Positions 8,667 through 18,158 of a stretch of 33,467 bases of DNA are shown one piece after another (position 1 is the stretch's first letter; each line of letters starts with the position of its first letter). A model generated the notes under the pieces. It saw only the letters and a program-made list of their open reading frames with translations. It made no database searches and was not told the origin of the DNA. The stretch spans positions 1 to 33,467 of the forward strand of contig JALEKD010000007.1 of assembly GCA_022769285.1 (NCBI GenBank), written 5' to 3'. The stretch is from Prevotella sp. Its GTDB lineage: Bacteria; Bacteroidota; Bacteroidia; Bacteroidales; Bacteroidaceae. The translations under genes and the position numbers were made by a program.

Positions 8667-8806
8667 CAAAAATATTGGCAAGTAACGTGCTTATTTCTAA
8701 ACATTTCGCAATTAAAAAAGACGGCCCGCCGCCCCATGATAGTTACACCGTGTATGGAGGCTGCCCGCAGGGGTGGCTCGGCCGCGACGTGTGGTGCCCT
8801 GACAAC

Positions 8807-8852
8807 ATATACCCCCGCAGGGCTTACACTGTAAACTGCTGCGGGGGTATAT
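8807..8852. repeat. Perfect 14-bp inverted repeat between tRNA-Gln and metG
   Basis: ATATACCCCCGCAG (8807-8820) and CTGCGGGGGTATAT (8839-8852) are exact reverse complements around an 18-base loop. The loop itself contains TTAC-ACT-GTAA. It lies 18 bases past the tRNA 3' end and could end or process the tRNA transcript. However, neither strand has a T-run after the stem, so it is not a textbook intrinsic terminator. It could also be a mobile palindromic repeat. Confidence 0.75.
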
Positions 8853-8869
8853 ACTGATGCAGGGGAATG

Positions 8870-8940
8870 TTGTTCTAGGCGGATTCGAACCACCACAAAC
8901 AGAACCAAAACCTGTTGTGCTACCATTACACCATAGAACA
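8870..8940 (-). tRNA. tRNA-Gln (anticodon TTG)
   Basis: On the minus strand the 7-bp acceptor stem TGTTCTA/TAGAACA encloses a D-arm with TGGTGTAATGGTAGCAC, an anticodon stem ACAGG/TCTGT with loop TTTTGGT (anticodon TTG), and a T-arm GGTGG-TTCGAAT-CCGCC. The discriminator base is A (8870) and CCA is not encoded, so it must be added after transcription. A canonical promoter lies about 10 bases upstream. Confidence 0.95.
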
Positions 8941-8950
8941 ATCTGCCCTG

Positions 8951-8982
8951 CAAAATTAGCACTTTTATAGACAATGGCCAAA
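8951..8982 (-). promoter_or_regulatory. Canonical Bacteroidetes promoter for tRNA-Gln
   Basis: On the minus strand, TTTG (8982-8979) is followed after 20 bases by TAATTTTG (8958-8951). Both boxes match the -33/-7 consensus exactly. Transcription would begin a few bases before the tRNA 5' end at 8940. Confidence 0.8.
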
Positions 8983-9112
8983 TTTTAGCATGATTTTTTC
9001 GCAACAGCCGCGCTTTTTGCGATCCGTCTGGCGGCATACGCGGAGGCCGTGGCTTCCCTGATACGGGCGGTGCTGGCAACTATGGAAAATGAGATGGTCG
9101 ACCTTTAGCCGT

Positions 9113-9191
9113 CTAATGGCGGCTTTCAGCGTGCTAATGACGGCTCCGGGAAATGTAAAGGTCTGTCTCGGAGATTACGTGGATGGCCACC
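9113..9191. repeat. 79-bp dispersed intergenic repeat, copy A
   Basis: This segment aligns without gaps to 17906-17984, with about 62 of 79 bases equal by hand count; the last 13 bases GTGGATGGCCACC are identical. It holds a 21-base tandem substructure (CTAATGGCGGCT, then CTAATGACGGCT). The bases before it (8983-9112) are unassigned; a short Ala-rich open frame there lacks a convincing start. Confidence 0.7.
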
Positions 9192-9204
9192 CAACCAAGC
9201 TTGA

Positions 9205-9468
9205 TGGCTCTCTGTTTGCGCTATCCTGGTGACGATCGACGGACGGGTGCAGATTATTCCTGCCGGCCAATGCCACAGTCGCCGCAGCCGCTATGTCTAC
9301 TCGACTACTTTTGGCTCCGGCCAGTTCAATAGCTTCGTGGTGATAGACCCCGATACCTGGGCCATACGCTACTCACTCTCTGTCAAGGACTGGGTGTGGC
9401 GGGGCCCCAATGGCAACGTCTGCATCGTGAGCCAGCAGGGCCTGGGCATGATACGGCTTCTGGATTAG
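9205..9468 (+). pseudogene. Orphan C-terminal protein fragment, family unknown
   Basis: The plus-strand frame is open from just after a TGA (9202-9204) to a TAG at 9466-9468, about 87 codons. A GTG at 9229 is the only possible start. The peptide reads like the end of a real folded protein rather than chance sequence: strands rich in aromatic and hydrophobic residues (FVVIDPDTWAIRYSLSV, VWRGPNGNVCIVSQQGLGMI) suggest a beta-propeller-like blade. It follows the 79-bp repeat directly and faces tyrS, with a terminator after it. I do not recognise it. The most likely reading is a truncated gene end left by rearrangement; a small expressed protein is possible but less likely. Confidence 0.35.
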
Positions 9469-9557
9469 CAGGCTGCGCGTAGCCCCTGGTGGTAGGCCCA
9501 TGGCCTATGGTTTTGCTGTCGCGATGGGCAGATAGCCATCGTCGGCCCCGGAATAAC

Positions 9558-9625
9558 AAGAAAGCGCCCCGGCGTGGCAGCAGGCATCTTATAGCGATGT
9601 CCTTGCCACACCGGGGCGCTTTCTT
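9558..9625 (-). terminator. Strong bidirectional terminator after tyrS
   Basis: AAGAAAGCGCCCCGG (9558-9572) pairs perfectly with CCGGGGCGCTTTCTT (9611-9625). After one mismatch, GTGGCA (9574-9579) pairs with TGCCAC (9604-9609), giving 21 pairs in all. On the minus strand TTTCTTGTTATT follows, as expected for the end of the tyrS transcript. The plus side also ends in TTTCTTAT, so it may stop transcription from both sides. Confidence 0.88.
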
Positions 9626-9649
9626 ATGATGAGCGGTATGCCCGCGGGT

Positions 9650-10948
9650 TTATTTTACGGTAACGAGATAGTAGTTCTTCTTGCCGCGTTGTACGAGCAG
9701 ATACTTGCCATCGATGAGGTCATCGGCTGTAACCACCTGGTCAAAGGCGGTGAGCTTCTCCTTGTTGAGCGACACGCCTCCGCCCTGTACGAGCTTACGC
9801 ATTTCGCCCTTGCTGGCAAATATCTTGACATCGTCGCGGGTAAAGAGCTCTACGGCAGGCTGCCCTAACTGGTCCTTGGCCAGCTCGAAGTGAGGCACGC
9901 CGGCAAACACGTCGAGCAGGGTAGCCTCGTCCAGCTTCTGAAGGTTCTCCTTGGTGGCCTTGCCAAAGAGTATGTTCGAAGCCTCGACTGCCATCTGCAG
10001 GTCTTCGGCAGAGTGAACCATCACGGTCACCTCCTCGGCCAGCCGGCGCTGCAGAACACGGCGTCCGGGGTCCTGGCGGTGCTCGGCGATGAGGCCCTCA
10101 ATGGTCTCGCGGTCCAGAGAGGTGAATATCTTGATGTATTTCTCGGCCTCGTCATCGGCCACGTTGAGCCAGAACTGGTAGAAGGCGTATGGGGTGGTGC
10201 GGTTGCGGTCGAGCCAGATGTTGCCGCTTTCGGTCTTGCCAAATTTCTTGCCGTCAGACTTAGTGATAAGCGGACAGGTGAGGCAGTAGGCTTCGGCCTC
10301 GGGGCCCAGGGTGCGGCGGATGAGCTCGGTACCGGTAGTCATGTTGCCCCACTGGTCGTTGCCGCCCAACTGGAGGCGCACGCCGTACTTCTGGTACTGG
10401 TAGAGGAAGTCGTAGCCCTGGAGTAGCTGGTAGGTAAACTCAGTGAAAGACAGACCATCGCGGGCCTCGCCGTTGAGGCGCTTCTGCACGCTGTCCTTAG
10501 CCATCATGTAGTTAACGGTGATGTGCTTACCCACCTCGCGGGCGAAGTCAAGGAAAGTGAAGTCCTTCATCCAGTCGTAGTTGTTCACCATCTCGGCCTT
10601 GTTGGGCTCCGAGCCGTCAAAGTCAAGGAACTTGGACACCTGTTTCTTGATACACTCCTGGTTGTGGTACAGCGTATCAGCATCCAGCAGGTTGCGCTCC
10701 TGGCTTTTGCCCGACGGGTCGCCTATCATACCCGTGGCGCCACCCACTAACAGGTAGGGCTTGTGGCCGCAGCGCTGCAGGTGACGCAGCATCATAATGC
10801 CGCAGAGGTGGCCAATATGGAGTGAGTCTGCTGTAGGGTCGGTACCCAGGTAAGCAGAAACCATGTGCTTCTGGAGAAATTCTTCGGTGCCAGGCATAAT
10901 CTGTGCCAGCATGCCGCGCCATTTCAGTTCTTCAACAAAGTTTTTCAT
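9650..10948 (-). CDS. tyrS: Tyrosyl-tRNA synthetase
   Basis: The enzyme attaches tyrosine to tRNA-Tyr. The 432-residue protein has the bacterial TyrS pattern: HIGH at 44-47 ([10 protein letters not shown]), the ATP-site run [14 protein letters not shown], the tyrosine-binding region [27 protein letters not shown], and a KMSKS-type loop KFGKT (235-239). An S4 RNA-binding domain fills the last 70 or so residues. The length is normal. It is the last gene of the run from the M16 protease and lies 52 bases after yidD. A strong terminator follows. Confidence 0.97.
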   Translation of the reverse strand: MKNFVEELKWRGMLAQIMPGTEEFLQKHMVSAYLGTDPTADSLHIGHLCGIMMLRHLQRCGHKPYLLVGGATGMIGDPSGKSQERNLLDADTLYHNQECIKKQVSKFLDFDGSEPNKAEMVNNYDWMKDFTFLDFAREVGKHITVNYMMAKDSVQKRLNGEARDGLSFTEFTYQLLQGYDFLYQYQKYGVRLQLGGNDQWGNMTTGTELIRRTLGPEAEAYCLTCPLITKSDGKKFGKTESGNIWLDRNRTTPYAFYQFWLNVADDEAEKYIKIFTSLDRETIEGLIAEHRQDPGRRVLQRRLAEEVTVMVHSAEDLQMAVEASNILFGKATKENLQKLDEATLLDVFAGVPHFELAKDQLGQPAVELFTRDDVKIFASKGEMRKLVQGGGVSLNKEKLTAFDQVVTADDLIDGKYLLVQRGKKNYYLVTVK

Positions 10949-11000
10949 CGGATTTGCTTTTATTTATTTTTTGTTTCTTTTGAATAGTCGGGTAATATGC

Positions 11001-11252
11001 TCAGGGTACCGGGTCGTAGCCCGATCCTCCCCAGGGGTTACACCTGAGTATGCGCCAGATGGCTAAGGCCAGTCCCTTGATGGGCCCGTACTTGACCAGG
11101 GCCTGTCGGGCATATTCAGAGCAGGTGGGGGTAAACCGGCAGGAAGCCGGGGTGTAAGGGGTGATAAACTTCTGGTAAAAAATGATAGGGGCTACCAATA
11201 TCCAGGTTACGGCCTTGCTCAGGGCTGTCATCATGTGCGGCAAGGGAGTCAT
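11001..11252 (-). CDS. yidD: Membrane protein insertion efficiency factor YidD
   Basis: YidD is a small peripheral inner-membrane protein that helps YidC insert membrane proteins. The 83-residue product shows the family signature: an amphipathic N-terminus, [30 protein letters not shown], and the ending [17 protein letters not shown]. The conserved cysteines are present. Its ATG overlaps the rnpA stop in the sequence ATGA, so translation is probably coupled. The pair rnpA-yidD is common in bacteria, but here rpmH and yidC are not beside them. Confidence 0.95.
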   Translation of the reverse strand: MTPLPHMMTALSKAVTWILVAPIIFYQKFITPYTPASCRFTPTCSEYARQALVKYGPIKGLALAIWRILRCNPWGGSGYDPVP

Positions 11253-11647
11253 AGGCGCTCGTTAATTCGGGTCAGTAACTGGACCACTCTGTGCTCAACC
11301 TCGGCCGTGGAGTACTGGCTGTCGGTCAGCCAGACAAAGGCTATGGCCACGGCATAGTGGCCAGCCTGTAGCTTGTCGTCCAGGAGATGCTTGTTATGGC
11401 GAAACGACTCACGCACCTGTCTTTTAACCCGGTTGCGCTTTACCGCACGCTTGAAGTAGCGCTTGGGCACGCTTACCAGCATGGCTGCCTGCGGCTCGCC
11501 ATCGGTCTGCTGTCGTTTCAGGAACACAGCCCTCAATGGGAAAGCCGTCATCGAGCGGCTCCCCGTATCTGTAAAAAGCTCTTCTATCAGCTTTTTGCTG
11601 CAGATTCGCTCTTGCTTGGACAGCGTAAAAGACACAGCAGCAGACAT
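11249..11647 (-). CDS. rnpA: Ribonuclease P protein component
   Basis: RnpA is the basic protein subunit that helps the RNase P RNA cut the 5' leader from tRNA precursors. The 132-residue protein has the N-terminal [19 protein letters not shown], the central strand [15 protein letters not shown] and the diagnostic RNR motif ([12 protein letters not shown] from residue 71). It overlaps yidD by four bases and starts 17 bases after hemD. No rpmH is found upstream; hemD takes that place. The ATG at 11647 gives the normal length. Confidence 0.95.
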   Translation of the reverse strand: MSAAVSFTLSKQERICSKKLIEELFTDTGSRSMTAFPLRAVFLKRQQTDGEPQAAMLVSVPKRYFKRAVKRNRVKRQVRESFRHNKHLLDDKLQAGHYAVAIAFVWLTDSQYSTAEVEHRVVQLLTRINERL

Positions 11648-11664
11648 AGTATGGTGCAGATGGT

Positions 11665-12408
11665 TTACTTGTTCTCTTTAAGGTATGCCTTGAGGGCACT
11701 GGTCATGGAGGGACATTCCTTGGTGGGTGCCTGGAGGTCCAGCCGCCACCCCTCATCGGTCACCGTCTTAGCCGTGGCCGGTCCGAAGGCACCAATCTTG
11801 ACATTGCCCTGCTTGAAGTCGGGGAAGTTGCTCTTCAGAGCCTTTACGCCTGTCGGGCTGAAAAACACCAGCATATCAAAGTCGAAGTTCTTCTTCTCCT
11901 CGTCATCAAAGTCGTTGCTCACGGTACGGTACATCACGCACTCGGCATGGTGTAGCTTCTTCTCGTTGAGCATATTCTTCACATCGTCATTATGTACGTC
12001 GCTCATGGGTACCAGGTACTTCTCATTCTTATGCTTTACCATAAGGGGGATGAGGTCGTTGATCTTGCCCGTGTTACTAAAGAAAACCTTGCGCTTCCTG
12101 TACTGTACATACTTCTGTATATAGAGCGCGATGGTCTCCAATACACAAAAATACTTCATGTCCTCAGGTATAGTGATACGCATTTCTTTCGCCAAGTTGA
12201 AGTAGTTGTCGATAGCGTGGCGCGATGTGAACACCACGGCCGTGTAGTCTAACAGGTTGATTTTCTGCTGACGGAATTCTTTGGCTGTAAATCCTTCAAC
12301 CTTGAAGAATGGGCGGAAAATGCACTTCACCCCGTACTCCTTCTCTATGTCGAAGTAGGGAGACTTATTACTTGAAGGTTTCGGCTGCGAAATCATGATT
12401 TTCTTCAT
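11665..12408 (-). CDS. hemD: Uroporphyrinogen-III synthase
   Basis: HemD closes and inverts ring D of hydroxymethylbilane to give uroporphyrinogen III in haem and corrinoid synthesis. The 247-residue protein fits the diverged Bacteroidetes HemD form. It has an N-terminal half with DYTAVVFTSRHAIDNYF and a second half with FDMLVFFSPTGVKAL and KIGAFGPATAKTVTDEG, the two alpha/beta lobes with the usual SP/SPTG and FG-TA signatures. It lies 10 bases after the DUF4271 gene, a frequent pairing in Bacteroidales. No other haem gene is in the window. The family is poorly conserved, so the call rests on these motifs and the context. Confidence 0.88.
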   Translation of the reverse strand: MKKIMISQPKPSSNKSPYFDIEKEYGVKCIFRPFFKVEGFTAKEFRQQKINLLDYTAVVFTSRHAIDNYFNLAKEMRITIPEDMKYFCVLETIALYIQKYVQYRKRKVFFSNTGKINDLIPLMVKHKNEKYLVPMSDVHNDDVKNMLNEKKLHHAECVMYRTVSNDFDDEEKKNFDFDMLVFFSPTGVKALKSNFPDFKQGNVKIGAFGPATAKTVTDEGWRLDLQAPTKECPSMTSALKAYLKENK

Positions 12409-12418
12409 TGCTTCTGTA

Positions 12419-13444
12419 CTAAAAATTTATTTTCAAATAACCATTAATCGTGGTCAGCACGCCCCACAAAGTGAGCAAAGGCACGATTTCAAGGGCACAA
12501 AAGTACAAAATAATTTGCAGACTGAACGTCTTGTCCCTAAAAAAAATAATAAACTGCTTGCATAGTGTCAGCAATTTAGCAAGAATGATAGTAGAAACGG
12601 TATAAAACAGGGTAATACTCACGGGCATTTCAAAAAATACCTGCAACATGACAATGGGGAATAACGCCACACCTTCAGAGACGGCCACGAAGAGCATGGC
12701 CTTTTGGTTTTGTAAGTTTTCTTTACCATTGAAAAATACCCAGGTTACCACCCATGACAAGGCGAACTTGACAAGGTAATAGGCGGCTACTACCCCCACA
12801 TAGATAGCCACCACCTGATAGGTGTCTATCATAAAGGTTTCGCCGATGCGGGTTCGGGCGTAGAAGAAGAAACACAGCCCAAGCATCAGGCAGGTCTGTA
12901 CCAGCAGGGCTATCTGGAAACGTATCTCATTGGAGGTCTCGGGAACCTCGGTGGTGGCCTCTGAACGTGGTACGTAGAAGAACTTTTTGGCCTGGCGTAC
13001 AAAGAAACTCTTGCTCTGGGTAAAGGCTACCATGATGAGGATGAAGCACCCCAAGAGGATGCTTACGAAGAAGTTGTCGCTGGCTATGGTGTAGGGCATA
13101 GGAGTGCCGGCCACTCCCAGGCGGCCTCCCTGTAGTTCGGGGTGAAAAAGGGAATCCTTCGAGAAGAAGGATTCCTTATAATATTGTGGCAGACTGTAGC
13201 GCTCGTAGCTTTTGCCTGCTGGCCATCCTGGCAGGTGGAGCGTGTCTGGACACTGGCTCCAGGTTATCTGCGACGGCTTGATGTGTGCCTGTATAGCCGA
13301 GTCCATCTGTTCGGGCGTGGCCGTACGCGGCAGCCAGCTCAGCACCTCGGCTGGGGTGAGCTCGTGGTGCCGGGCTGCCGACGGCTGTGTGCCAGCGGCC
13401 TCGCCCGGCGCTATTGATAATGTGTCTGTCTGCTGTTGCGTCAT
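12419..13444 (-). CDS. DUF4271 multi-pass membrane protein
   Basis: The 341-residue protein has a polar N-terminal region of about 120 residues, then roughly six or seven hydrophobic segments, starting with [19 protein letters not shown] and ending with [19 protein letters not shown]. This layout and its position next to hemD fit the Bacteroidetes family DUF4271, whose function is not known. The ATG at 13444 overlaps the metK stop by four bases (ATGA), which supports this start and coupled translation. Residues 55-60 (KPSQIT) and the early Pro-rich segment carry no recognised domain. No signal peptide is seen, so the N-terminal region is probably cytoplasmic (inference). Confidence 0.8.
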   Translation of the reverse strand: MTQQQTDTLSIAPGEAAGTQPSAARHHELTPAEVLSWLPRTATPEQMDSAIQAHIKPSQITWSQCPDTLHLPGWPAGKSYERYSLPQYYKESFFSKDSLFHPELQGGRLGVAGTPMPYTIASDNFFVSILLGCFILIMVAFTQSKSFFVRQAKKFFYVPRSEATTEVPETSNEIRFQIALLVQTCLMLGLCFFFYARTRIGETFMIDTYQVVAIYVGVVAAYYLVKFALSWVVTWVFFNGKENLQNQKAMLFVAVSEGVALFPIVMLQVFFEMPVSITLFYTVSTIILAKLLTLCKQFIIFFRDKTFSLQIILYFCALEIVPLLTLWGVLTTINGYLKINF

Positions 13445-14703
13445 GCTATACCGAAGGCTTTACGGATGTCGGCCACGCAGTCCAGTTTCTCCCACGTGAA
13501 GAGCTCTACCTCCATGGTGAGGGTCTCGTGGTAGTGACTGGTGAACGTCTTACGTACTACCTTGTTCTTGCGGCCCATGTGGCCATAGGCTGCCGTCTCG
13601 AGATACATAGGCTGGCGCAGCTTGAGGCGGCGCTCGATGGCTTTGGGACGCAGGTCAAACATCTGCTTGATCTTCTGGGCTATCTCGCCGTCGCTCATGG
13701 CCACATGGCTGCGGCCATAGGTGTTGACGTAGATGCTCACAGGTTCGGCCACACCGATGGCGTAGGCCAGCTGAACCAGTATCTCGTCGGCCACGCCGGC
13801 GGCTACCATGTTCTTGGCTATATAGCGGGCGGCATAGGCGGCCGAGCGGTCTACCTTGCTCGAGTCTTTGCCTGAGAAGGCACCACCTCCGTGAGCACCC
13901 TTGCCACCGTAGGTATCCACGATGATCTTGCGGCCGGTAAGGCCGGTATCGCCGTGAGGGCCGCCGATGACAAACTTGCCCGTGGGATTGACGTAGTACT
14001 TGATGTCGTCGCCGAAGAGGGCGAGCACCTTGTCAGAGAGTATCTGGGCCTTGACGCGGGGCATGAGGATGTTGATGACATCGGCCTTGATGCGGTCGAG
14101 CATGCGCTGGTCGTCGCTGTCAAACTCATCGTGCTGCGTGCTCACCACGATGGTGTCGATGCGCAGGGGCACGTTGTCGTCGCTGTACTCTACCGTGACC
14201 TGACTCTTGGCATCGGGACGCAGGTAGGTCATCTGTCGGCCCTCCTTGCGTATGTCGGCGAGGGTAGTCATGATGAGGTGAGCCAGGTCGAGCGACACGG
14301 GCATGTAGTTATCGGTCTCGTTGCAGGCGTAGCCGAACATCATGCCCTGGTCGCCGGCGCCCTGGTCGTCCTCGACGGCACGGCTCACACCGCGGTTGAT
14401 GTCGGCGCTCTGCTCGTGAATGGCGCTGAGGATGCCGCACGAGTTGCCGTCAAACTGGTACTCGGCCTTGGTGTAACCTATCTTCTTGATAGTCTTGCGG
14501 GCTATGGTCTGCAGGTCTATATAAGCTTCAGAGGTCACCTCGCCCATGATAACCACCTGTCCGGTGGTTACGAAGGTCTCGATGGCGCAGTGGGCATGGT
14601 CGTCGTAGGCCAGAAACTGGTCTAACAGCGCATCGGATATCTGGTCGGCCACCTTATCGGGGTGGCCTTCAGATACCGATTCGGATGAAAAGAGGTATGA
14701 CAT
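13441..14703 (-). CDS. metK: S-adenosylmethionine synthetase
   Basis: MetK makes S-adenosylmethionine from methionine and ATP. The protein of 420 residues begins [17 protein letters not shown], with the catalytic His14 region (GHPDK 13-17), [12 protein letters not shown] at 115-126, and the phosphate-binding GGGAFSGKD at 272-280. The open frame extends 24 codons upstream, but that part overlaps the M16 gene and does not resemble MetK, so the ATG at 14703 is chosen. It is 25 bases after the M16 protease gene and overlaps the DUF4271 gene by four bases. Confidence 0.97.
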   Translation of the reverse strand: MSYLFSSESVSEGHPDKVADQISDALLDQFLAYDDHAHCAIETFVTTGQVVIMGEVTSEAYIDLQTIARKTIKKIGYTKAEYQFDGNSCGILSAIHEQSADINRGVSRAVEDDQGAGDQGMMFGYACNETDNYMPVSLDLAHLIMTTLADIRKEGRQMTYLRPDAKSQVTVEYSDDNVPLRIDTIVVSTQHDEFDSDDQRMLDRIKADVINILMPRVKAQILSDKVLALFGDDIKYYVNPTGKFVIGGPHGDTGLTGRKIIVDTYGGKGAHGGGAFSGKDSSKVDRSAAYAARYIAKNMVAAGVADEILVQLAYAIGVAEPVSIYVNTYGRSHVAMSDGEIAQKIKQMFDLRPKAIERRLKLRQPMYLETAAYGHMGRKNKVVRKTFTSHYHETLTMEVELFTWEKLDCVADIRKAFGIA

Positions 14704-14728
14704 GGTCTTTCTGTCTTTGCGTCGATTA

Positions 14729-17560
14729 TTATTTGTTGTCTTCTTTCTGGTCGGCAGGCAGCATAACCACCTCAATGCGGTTCTTCTGGCTGAGGAACTC
14801 CTTCATGAAGTTGCAGATATCCTGTGGCTTGATGGCCTGGACGATGCTGCTGTAGTTAGTGTACCAGTCTACGCCATACTGAGCATAGCGCTTGATGGTG
14901 TTGAGCCAGTAGCTGTTGGTCTTTACACTTATCTCGTGCTGCTTGAGCATCTGCTCCTTGACCTTCTGCAGCATCTGCTCGTCGCAGGTGATGGCCAGCG
15001 AGTCGGCCTGGCGCAGCAGGATGGCGCGGGCAATGTCGGCCTTGGCCGGTTTGACGGGGCACTGGGCGTACAGCTCTGCCACGGTGTAGCCGTCCTCATG
15101 GTGAATCTGGCTGCCGCTGGCACCCACCGAGTAAGCAGCGCTGGCATCCTCGCGTATCTTCTGCAGATAGATCATGGTGAGCACCTGGCCCGCCACGTTG
15201 GCCTTGATAGAGTTCTCCTGTGTCCAGGGCATCTTGTCGTTGTACCACAAGGTGATGTTCATGGCCTTAGGCGTCTCCATCTTGCGGGTAAAGTTATTTA
15301 CCACCTCGCCACGGGCCAGGTTGCCTATGCGGTGGCCAGCCTTGGCTTTCTTCTTGGCAGGCAGTGCGCCGAGATACTGGCAGATGAGTGTGCGCAGCTT
15401 AGCCTCGTCGAAGTTGCCCACGATGGTATAGCTGAAGGCGGCAGGGTTTGCCGTAGCCTCCTTGGCTATCTTCAGGATGCGATCGTAGTTTACGTCCTTC
15501 AGATCGCTCTCCTTGATGGCGCGCACACGTGGGTCGTGGCCATACCAGGTAGCCGACAGACTGTCAGAGAAAGCACTCATGGGGTTCGAGGAACGGTTCT
15601 TCAGGCTCACGGCCATAGAGCTCATCAGGCTGTTGAACGCGTCCTGGTCCTTGTTGATGTTGGTCAGATAGAGGTATGTCATCTGCAGCATGGTCTCCAC
15701 GTCGGTGGGGGTAGAGCTACCACTTACGTGCACGGCAGACTCGTCCATCGAGAGGTCGGCATTGGCCACCTTGCCAGCCAGAGCCTTATCCAGCTCAGTG
15801 CTGCTGAAGTCGCCCAGGCCGCATACACCTATCACCTGGTTAAACATCTGCAGGTTGGCCCAGTCGGCCTTGCCGTAGAGCGAAGTGCCGCCCTTGCACT
15901 GGCCCCAGAGGCGTACCTCGTCCTTCTTATAGTCGGTCTTCTTCAGGCACACCTTGATGCCGTTGTTCAGGGTAAGTTCCTTGTAGCCCAGCACCTTATT
16001 CTCGGTCTCCTTGACTATGCGGCCGGCCTTGGGCAGCTTTTTGATGAGCGGCTCGTTCTTCACGTTGTCCACATAGGGCTTGATGTCGGCCTTGCGAGCC
16101 TTGTCTATGGCAGCCAGCAGACCCTCCTTGGTGGGATAGGTGGCTCCGTCTTTCTCTACGTTGAAGTTCATCACCACCAGGTTGCTGTCCTTGAGCGTGG
16201 CGAGTTCCTTGAACATCTCATTGACCATCTTAACTTTGAGCGAAGGCAGTACCTGCTTCAGGATAGAGTACTTGAGGTCGATGGAAGGCATGGCCTCGTT
16301 GCTGAGGAAGTGATCTATAATCTGGCTGTACAGCTGGCTGTTAGTGCGCTTGTCGCGGTTGCTGTACTGCTTCTCGAGCGAGCTCAGGGCATCTTGGCGG
16401 GCGCGCTCAAACTCGGTGGCGGTGAAACCATACTCGGTGGCGCGGCGCACCTCTTCCAGGGCGGCGGTCAGGGCCACCTCGGTTTGTCCCTCCTTGGGGG
16501 CTACACCCACGGTGAAGGCATCCTTGGTCTTGGCGAAGATGTAGTTGCCGTCGCTGGACGATGCTCCTATGTAGGGGCAGTCGGCTTTCTGCACGGCCTC
16601 GTTGAACCGGGCGTTGAGCATACTCTCGCCCAGTGCCTTGGCGTACTCGCTTACCATGTACATCAGGGTAGAGCGCAGGCTGTCGGGCACAGCGTCGTGT
16701 TTCAGCATTATCTGTACCACGTTGTTGGCCTGTTCCTTATCCTTCTCTATCACCACGATGGGCTGGGCGTTGTCTGGCACGGGCTCGTCTACCACCTTAC
16801 CAGCGCCAGGAGTGGCCTTGATGGCCCCGAAGAGCTTCTTTATCATCTGCTCGGTGTGGTCCACGTCTACGTCGCCCACCACGATGATGCCTTGGTTCTC
16901 AGGGTTATACCACTTCTCGTAGTAGTCGCGCAGCTCCTGATACTTGAAGTTGTCTATTACGCTCATCAGGCCGATGGGCATGCGCTGTCCGTACTTGCTG
17001 CCAGGGTAGAGGATGGGCAGCGAGCGCTCGAGCATGCGCTGCGAGGCGCTCGAGCGCAGACGCCACTCCTCGTGTATCACGCCGCGCTCCTTGTCTATCT
17101 CCTTGGGGGCCAGGGTAAGGGCGTTGGCCCAGTCATAGAGGATGAGCAGACAAGAGTCGAGCGCCGACTGACGCGTCGTAGGCACGTTGTCGATGTTGTA
17201 CACCGTCTGGTCGATGCTGGTGTAAGCGTTGAGGTCAGCTCCAAAACGCACGCCGAGTGTTTCCAGATAGCGTATCACGTTGTTGTCGGCGAAATGTTCA
17301 GTTCCGTTGAAGCACATGTGCTCCAGGAAGTGGGCCAGGCCACGCTGGCTTTCGTCCTCCTGCAGCGAGCCAACTTTCTGGGCTATATAAAAGTTGGCGC
17401 GGTGCTCGGGCCACCCGTTGTGACGGATGTAGTAAGTAAGTCCGTTGGCCAATTTGCCCTGACGGATGGCGGTATCGGCAGGTATCACCATGTTGAGCTG
17501 TGCATGTGCCATGCCGACAATTGCCAGCATGAGCAGCAAAAGAAAATTCTTCTTTCTCAT
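14729..17560 (-). CDS. Exported M16 (pitrilysin/insulinase) zinc metalloprotease
   Basis: A 943-residue protein with a signal peptide (1-20, ending AHAQ). The inverted zinc motif is HFLEH (His77, Glu80, His81), with the third zinc ligand Glu158 ([10 protein letters not shown]), spaced 77 residues from His81 as in pitrilysin. Four M16-type repeats follow, with later inactive halves around residues 200-420 and 690-880 (YTIVGNFDE is typical). Bacteroidales often carry such periplasmic or surface peptidases. It is the first gene of the run leading to tyrS. A promoter lies about 50 bases upstream, so it heads a transcript of otherwise housekeeping genes. The substrate is unknown. Confidence 0.93.
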   Translation of the reverse strand: MRKKNFLLLLMLAIVGMAHAQLNMVIPADTAIRQGKLANGLTYYIRHNGWPEHRANFYIAQKVGSLQEDESQRGLAHFLEHMCFNGTEHFADNNVIRYLETLGVRFGADLNAYTSIDQTVYNIDNVPTTRQSALDSCLLILYDWANALTLAPKEIDKERGVIHEEWRLRSSASQRMLERSLPILYPGSKYGQRMPIGLMSVIDNFKYQELRDYYEKWYNPENQGIIVVGDVDVDHTEQMIKKLFGAIKATPGAGKVVDEPVPDNAQPIVVIEKDKEQANNVVQIMLKHDAVPDSLRSTLMYMVSEYAKALGESMLNARFNEAVQKADCPYIGASSSDGNYIFAKTKDAFTVGVAPKEGQTEVALTAALEEVRRATEYGFTATEFERARQDALSSLEKQYSNRDKRTNSQLYSQIIDHFLSNEAMPSIDLKYSILKQVLPSLKVKMVNEMFKELATLKDSNLVVMNFNVEKDGATYPTKEGLLAAIDKARKADIKPYVDNVKNEPLIKKLPKAGRIVKETENKVLGYKELTLNNGIKVCLKKTDYKKDEVRLWGQCKGGTSLYGKADWANLQMFNQVIGVCGLGDFSSTELDKALAGKVANADLSMDESAVHVSGSSTPTDVETMLQMTYLYLTNINKDQDAFNSLMSSMAVSLKNRSSNPMSAFSDSLSATWYGHDPRVRAIKESDLKDVNYDRILKIAKEATANPAAFSYTIVGNFDEAKLRTLICQYLGALPAKKKAKAGHRIGNLARGEVVNNFTRKMETPKAMNITLWYNDKMPWTQENSIKANVAGQVLTMIYLQKIREDASAAYSVGASGSQIHHEDGYTVAELYAQCPVKPAKADIARAILLRQADSLAITCDEQMLQKVKEQMLKQHEISVKTNSYWLNTIKRYAQYGVDWYTNYSSIVQAIKPQDICNFMKEFLSQKNRIEVVMLPADQKEDNK

Positions 17561-17609
17561 AGGGTTTATTTATGTGTTATATAAGTATGAAAATCATTCT
17601 ACCAAGTTA

Positions 17610-17628
17610 CAAAGTTACGCATTATTTC
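17610..17628 (-). promoter_or_regulatory. -7 promoter region of the M16-metK-tyrS run
   Basis: On the minus strand GAAATAATGCGTAACTTTG includes a perfect -7 box TAACTTTG (17617-17610). The same 19 bases occur on the plus strand before rimP (28151-28169). The start would be near 17603, about 43 bases before the M16 ATG. No clear -33 TTTG is seen. Confidence 0.6.
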
Positions 17629-17718
17629 CGATATGATAGTGGCGAGTGGCTTAAAATGAATAAAAATGATAGAAAAAGCCAGTTTCCTATTGGCTGGCAG
17701 CCACCACGGGTAGAAAAG

Positions 17719-17846
17719 TAAAAAGGTAAAAGCGCAAAAAGGTAAAAAGCTGTGGGGTAGAGAAGCCCTCTGGAAGCATGGAGGTTGTCACCCCTTCCAT
17801 GGAGACCTGTCTTTACGGAGAAATGTAAGAGGGTAAAAAGGTAAGA
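17719..17846. repeat. Three copies of an A-rich element AAAAAGGTAA
   Basis: TAAAAAGGTAAAA (17719-17731), CAAAAAGGTAAAA (17735-17747) and TAAAAAGGTAAGA (17834-17846) lie in the intergenic stretch before the M16 promoter. The first two are 16 bases apart. They could be binding sites or worn repeats; nothing in the sequence decides this. The rest of 17629-17905 shows a short hairpin (GCCAG/CTGGC near 17681-17700) and no gene. Confidence 0.45.
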
Positions 17847-17905
17847 AAGTACAAAGAGCAGCCGAATGACCGTTGGGCGAGACTAAAAGACCGGCCTTTG
17901 CGTTT

Positions 17906-17984
17906 CTAATGACGGCTCCCAGCGCGCTAAAGATGGCTCCGGGAAGTGGAAAGGTCGGCCGACACGATTTTGTGGATGGCCACC
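17906..17984. repeat. 79-bp dispersed intergenic repeat, copy B
   Basis: This copy aligns without gaps to 9113-9191 in the same orientation and again holds the 21-base substructure (CTAATGACGGCT, then CTAAAGATGGCT) and the end GTGGATGGCCACC. The remaining stretch to 18158 holds no convincing gene. Confidence 0.7.
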
Positions 17985-18158
17985 AGCCAGCGCGCGGTGC
18001 TCACACGATATTACCCACGGCATCATGGCATTGCCCCTTGTCATCTTCTCTGGCCCTGGGAGCGTGCTTTCAGCGCGCTTAGCCCATGCGGGGGTGCCCG
18101 TGGCCCATCTTGGGCAGCATAATCTATTGTTCGGGGGAACTTAGGAGGGCCGCCTTGC

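Noticed and set aside
7416..8834. A 472-codon plus-strand frame across metG
   Set aside because: Shadow of metG; no recognisable domain and no promoter.
14704..14775. N-terminal extension of metK
   Set aside because: The extra 24 residues overlap the end of the M16 gene and are not MetK-like; the ATG at 14703 begins the conserved part.
14702..17584. A 960-codon open frame on the plus strand, antisense to the M16 protease gene
   Set aside because: It mirrors the M16 gene exactly; its product is a Val/Leu/His-rich string without motifs. It stays open because the sense gene rarely uses codons whose complement is a stop.
17719..17846. CRISPR-like array from repeated AAAAAGGTAA
   Set aside because: Only three short copies with irregular spacing and no spacers; no cas genes anywhere in the window.
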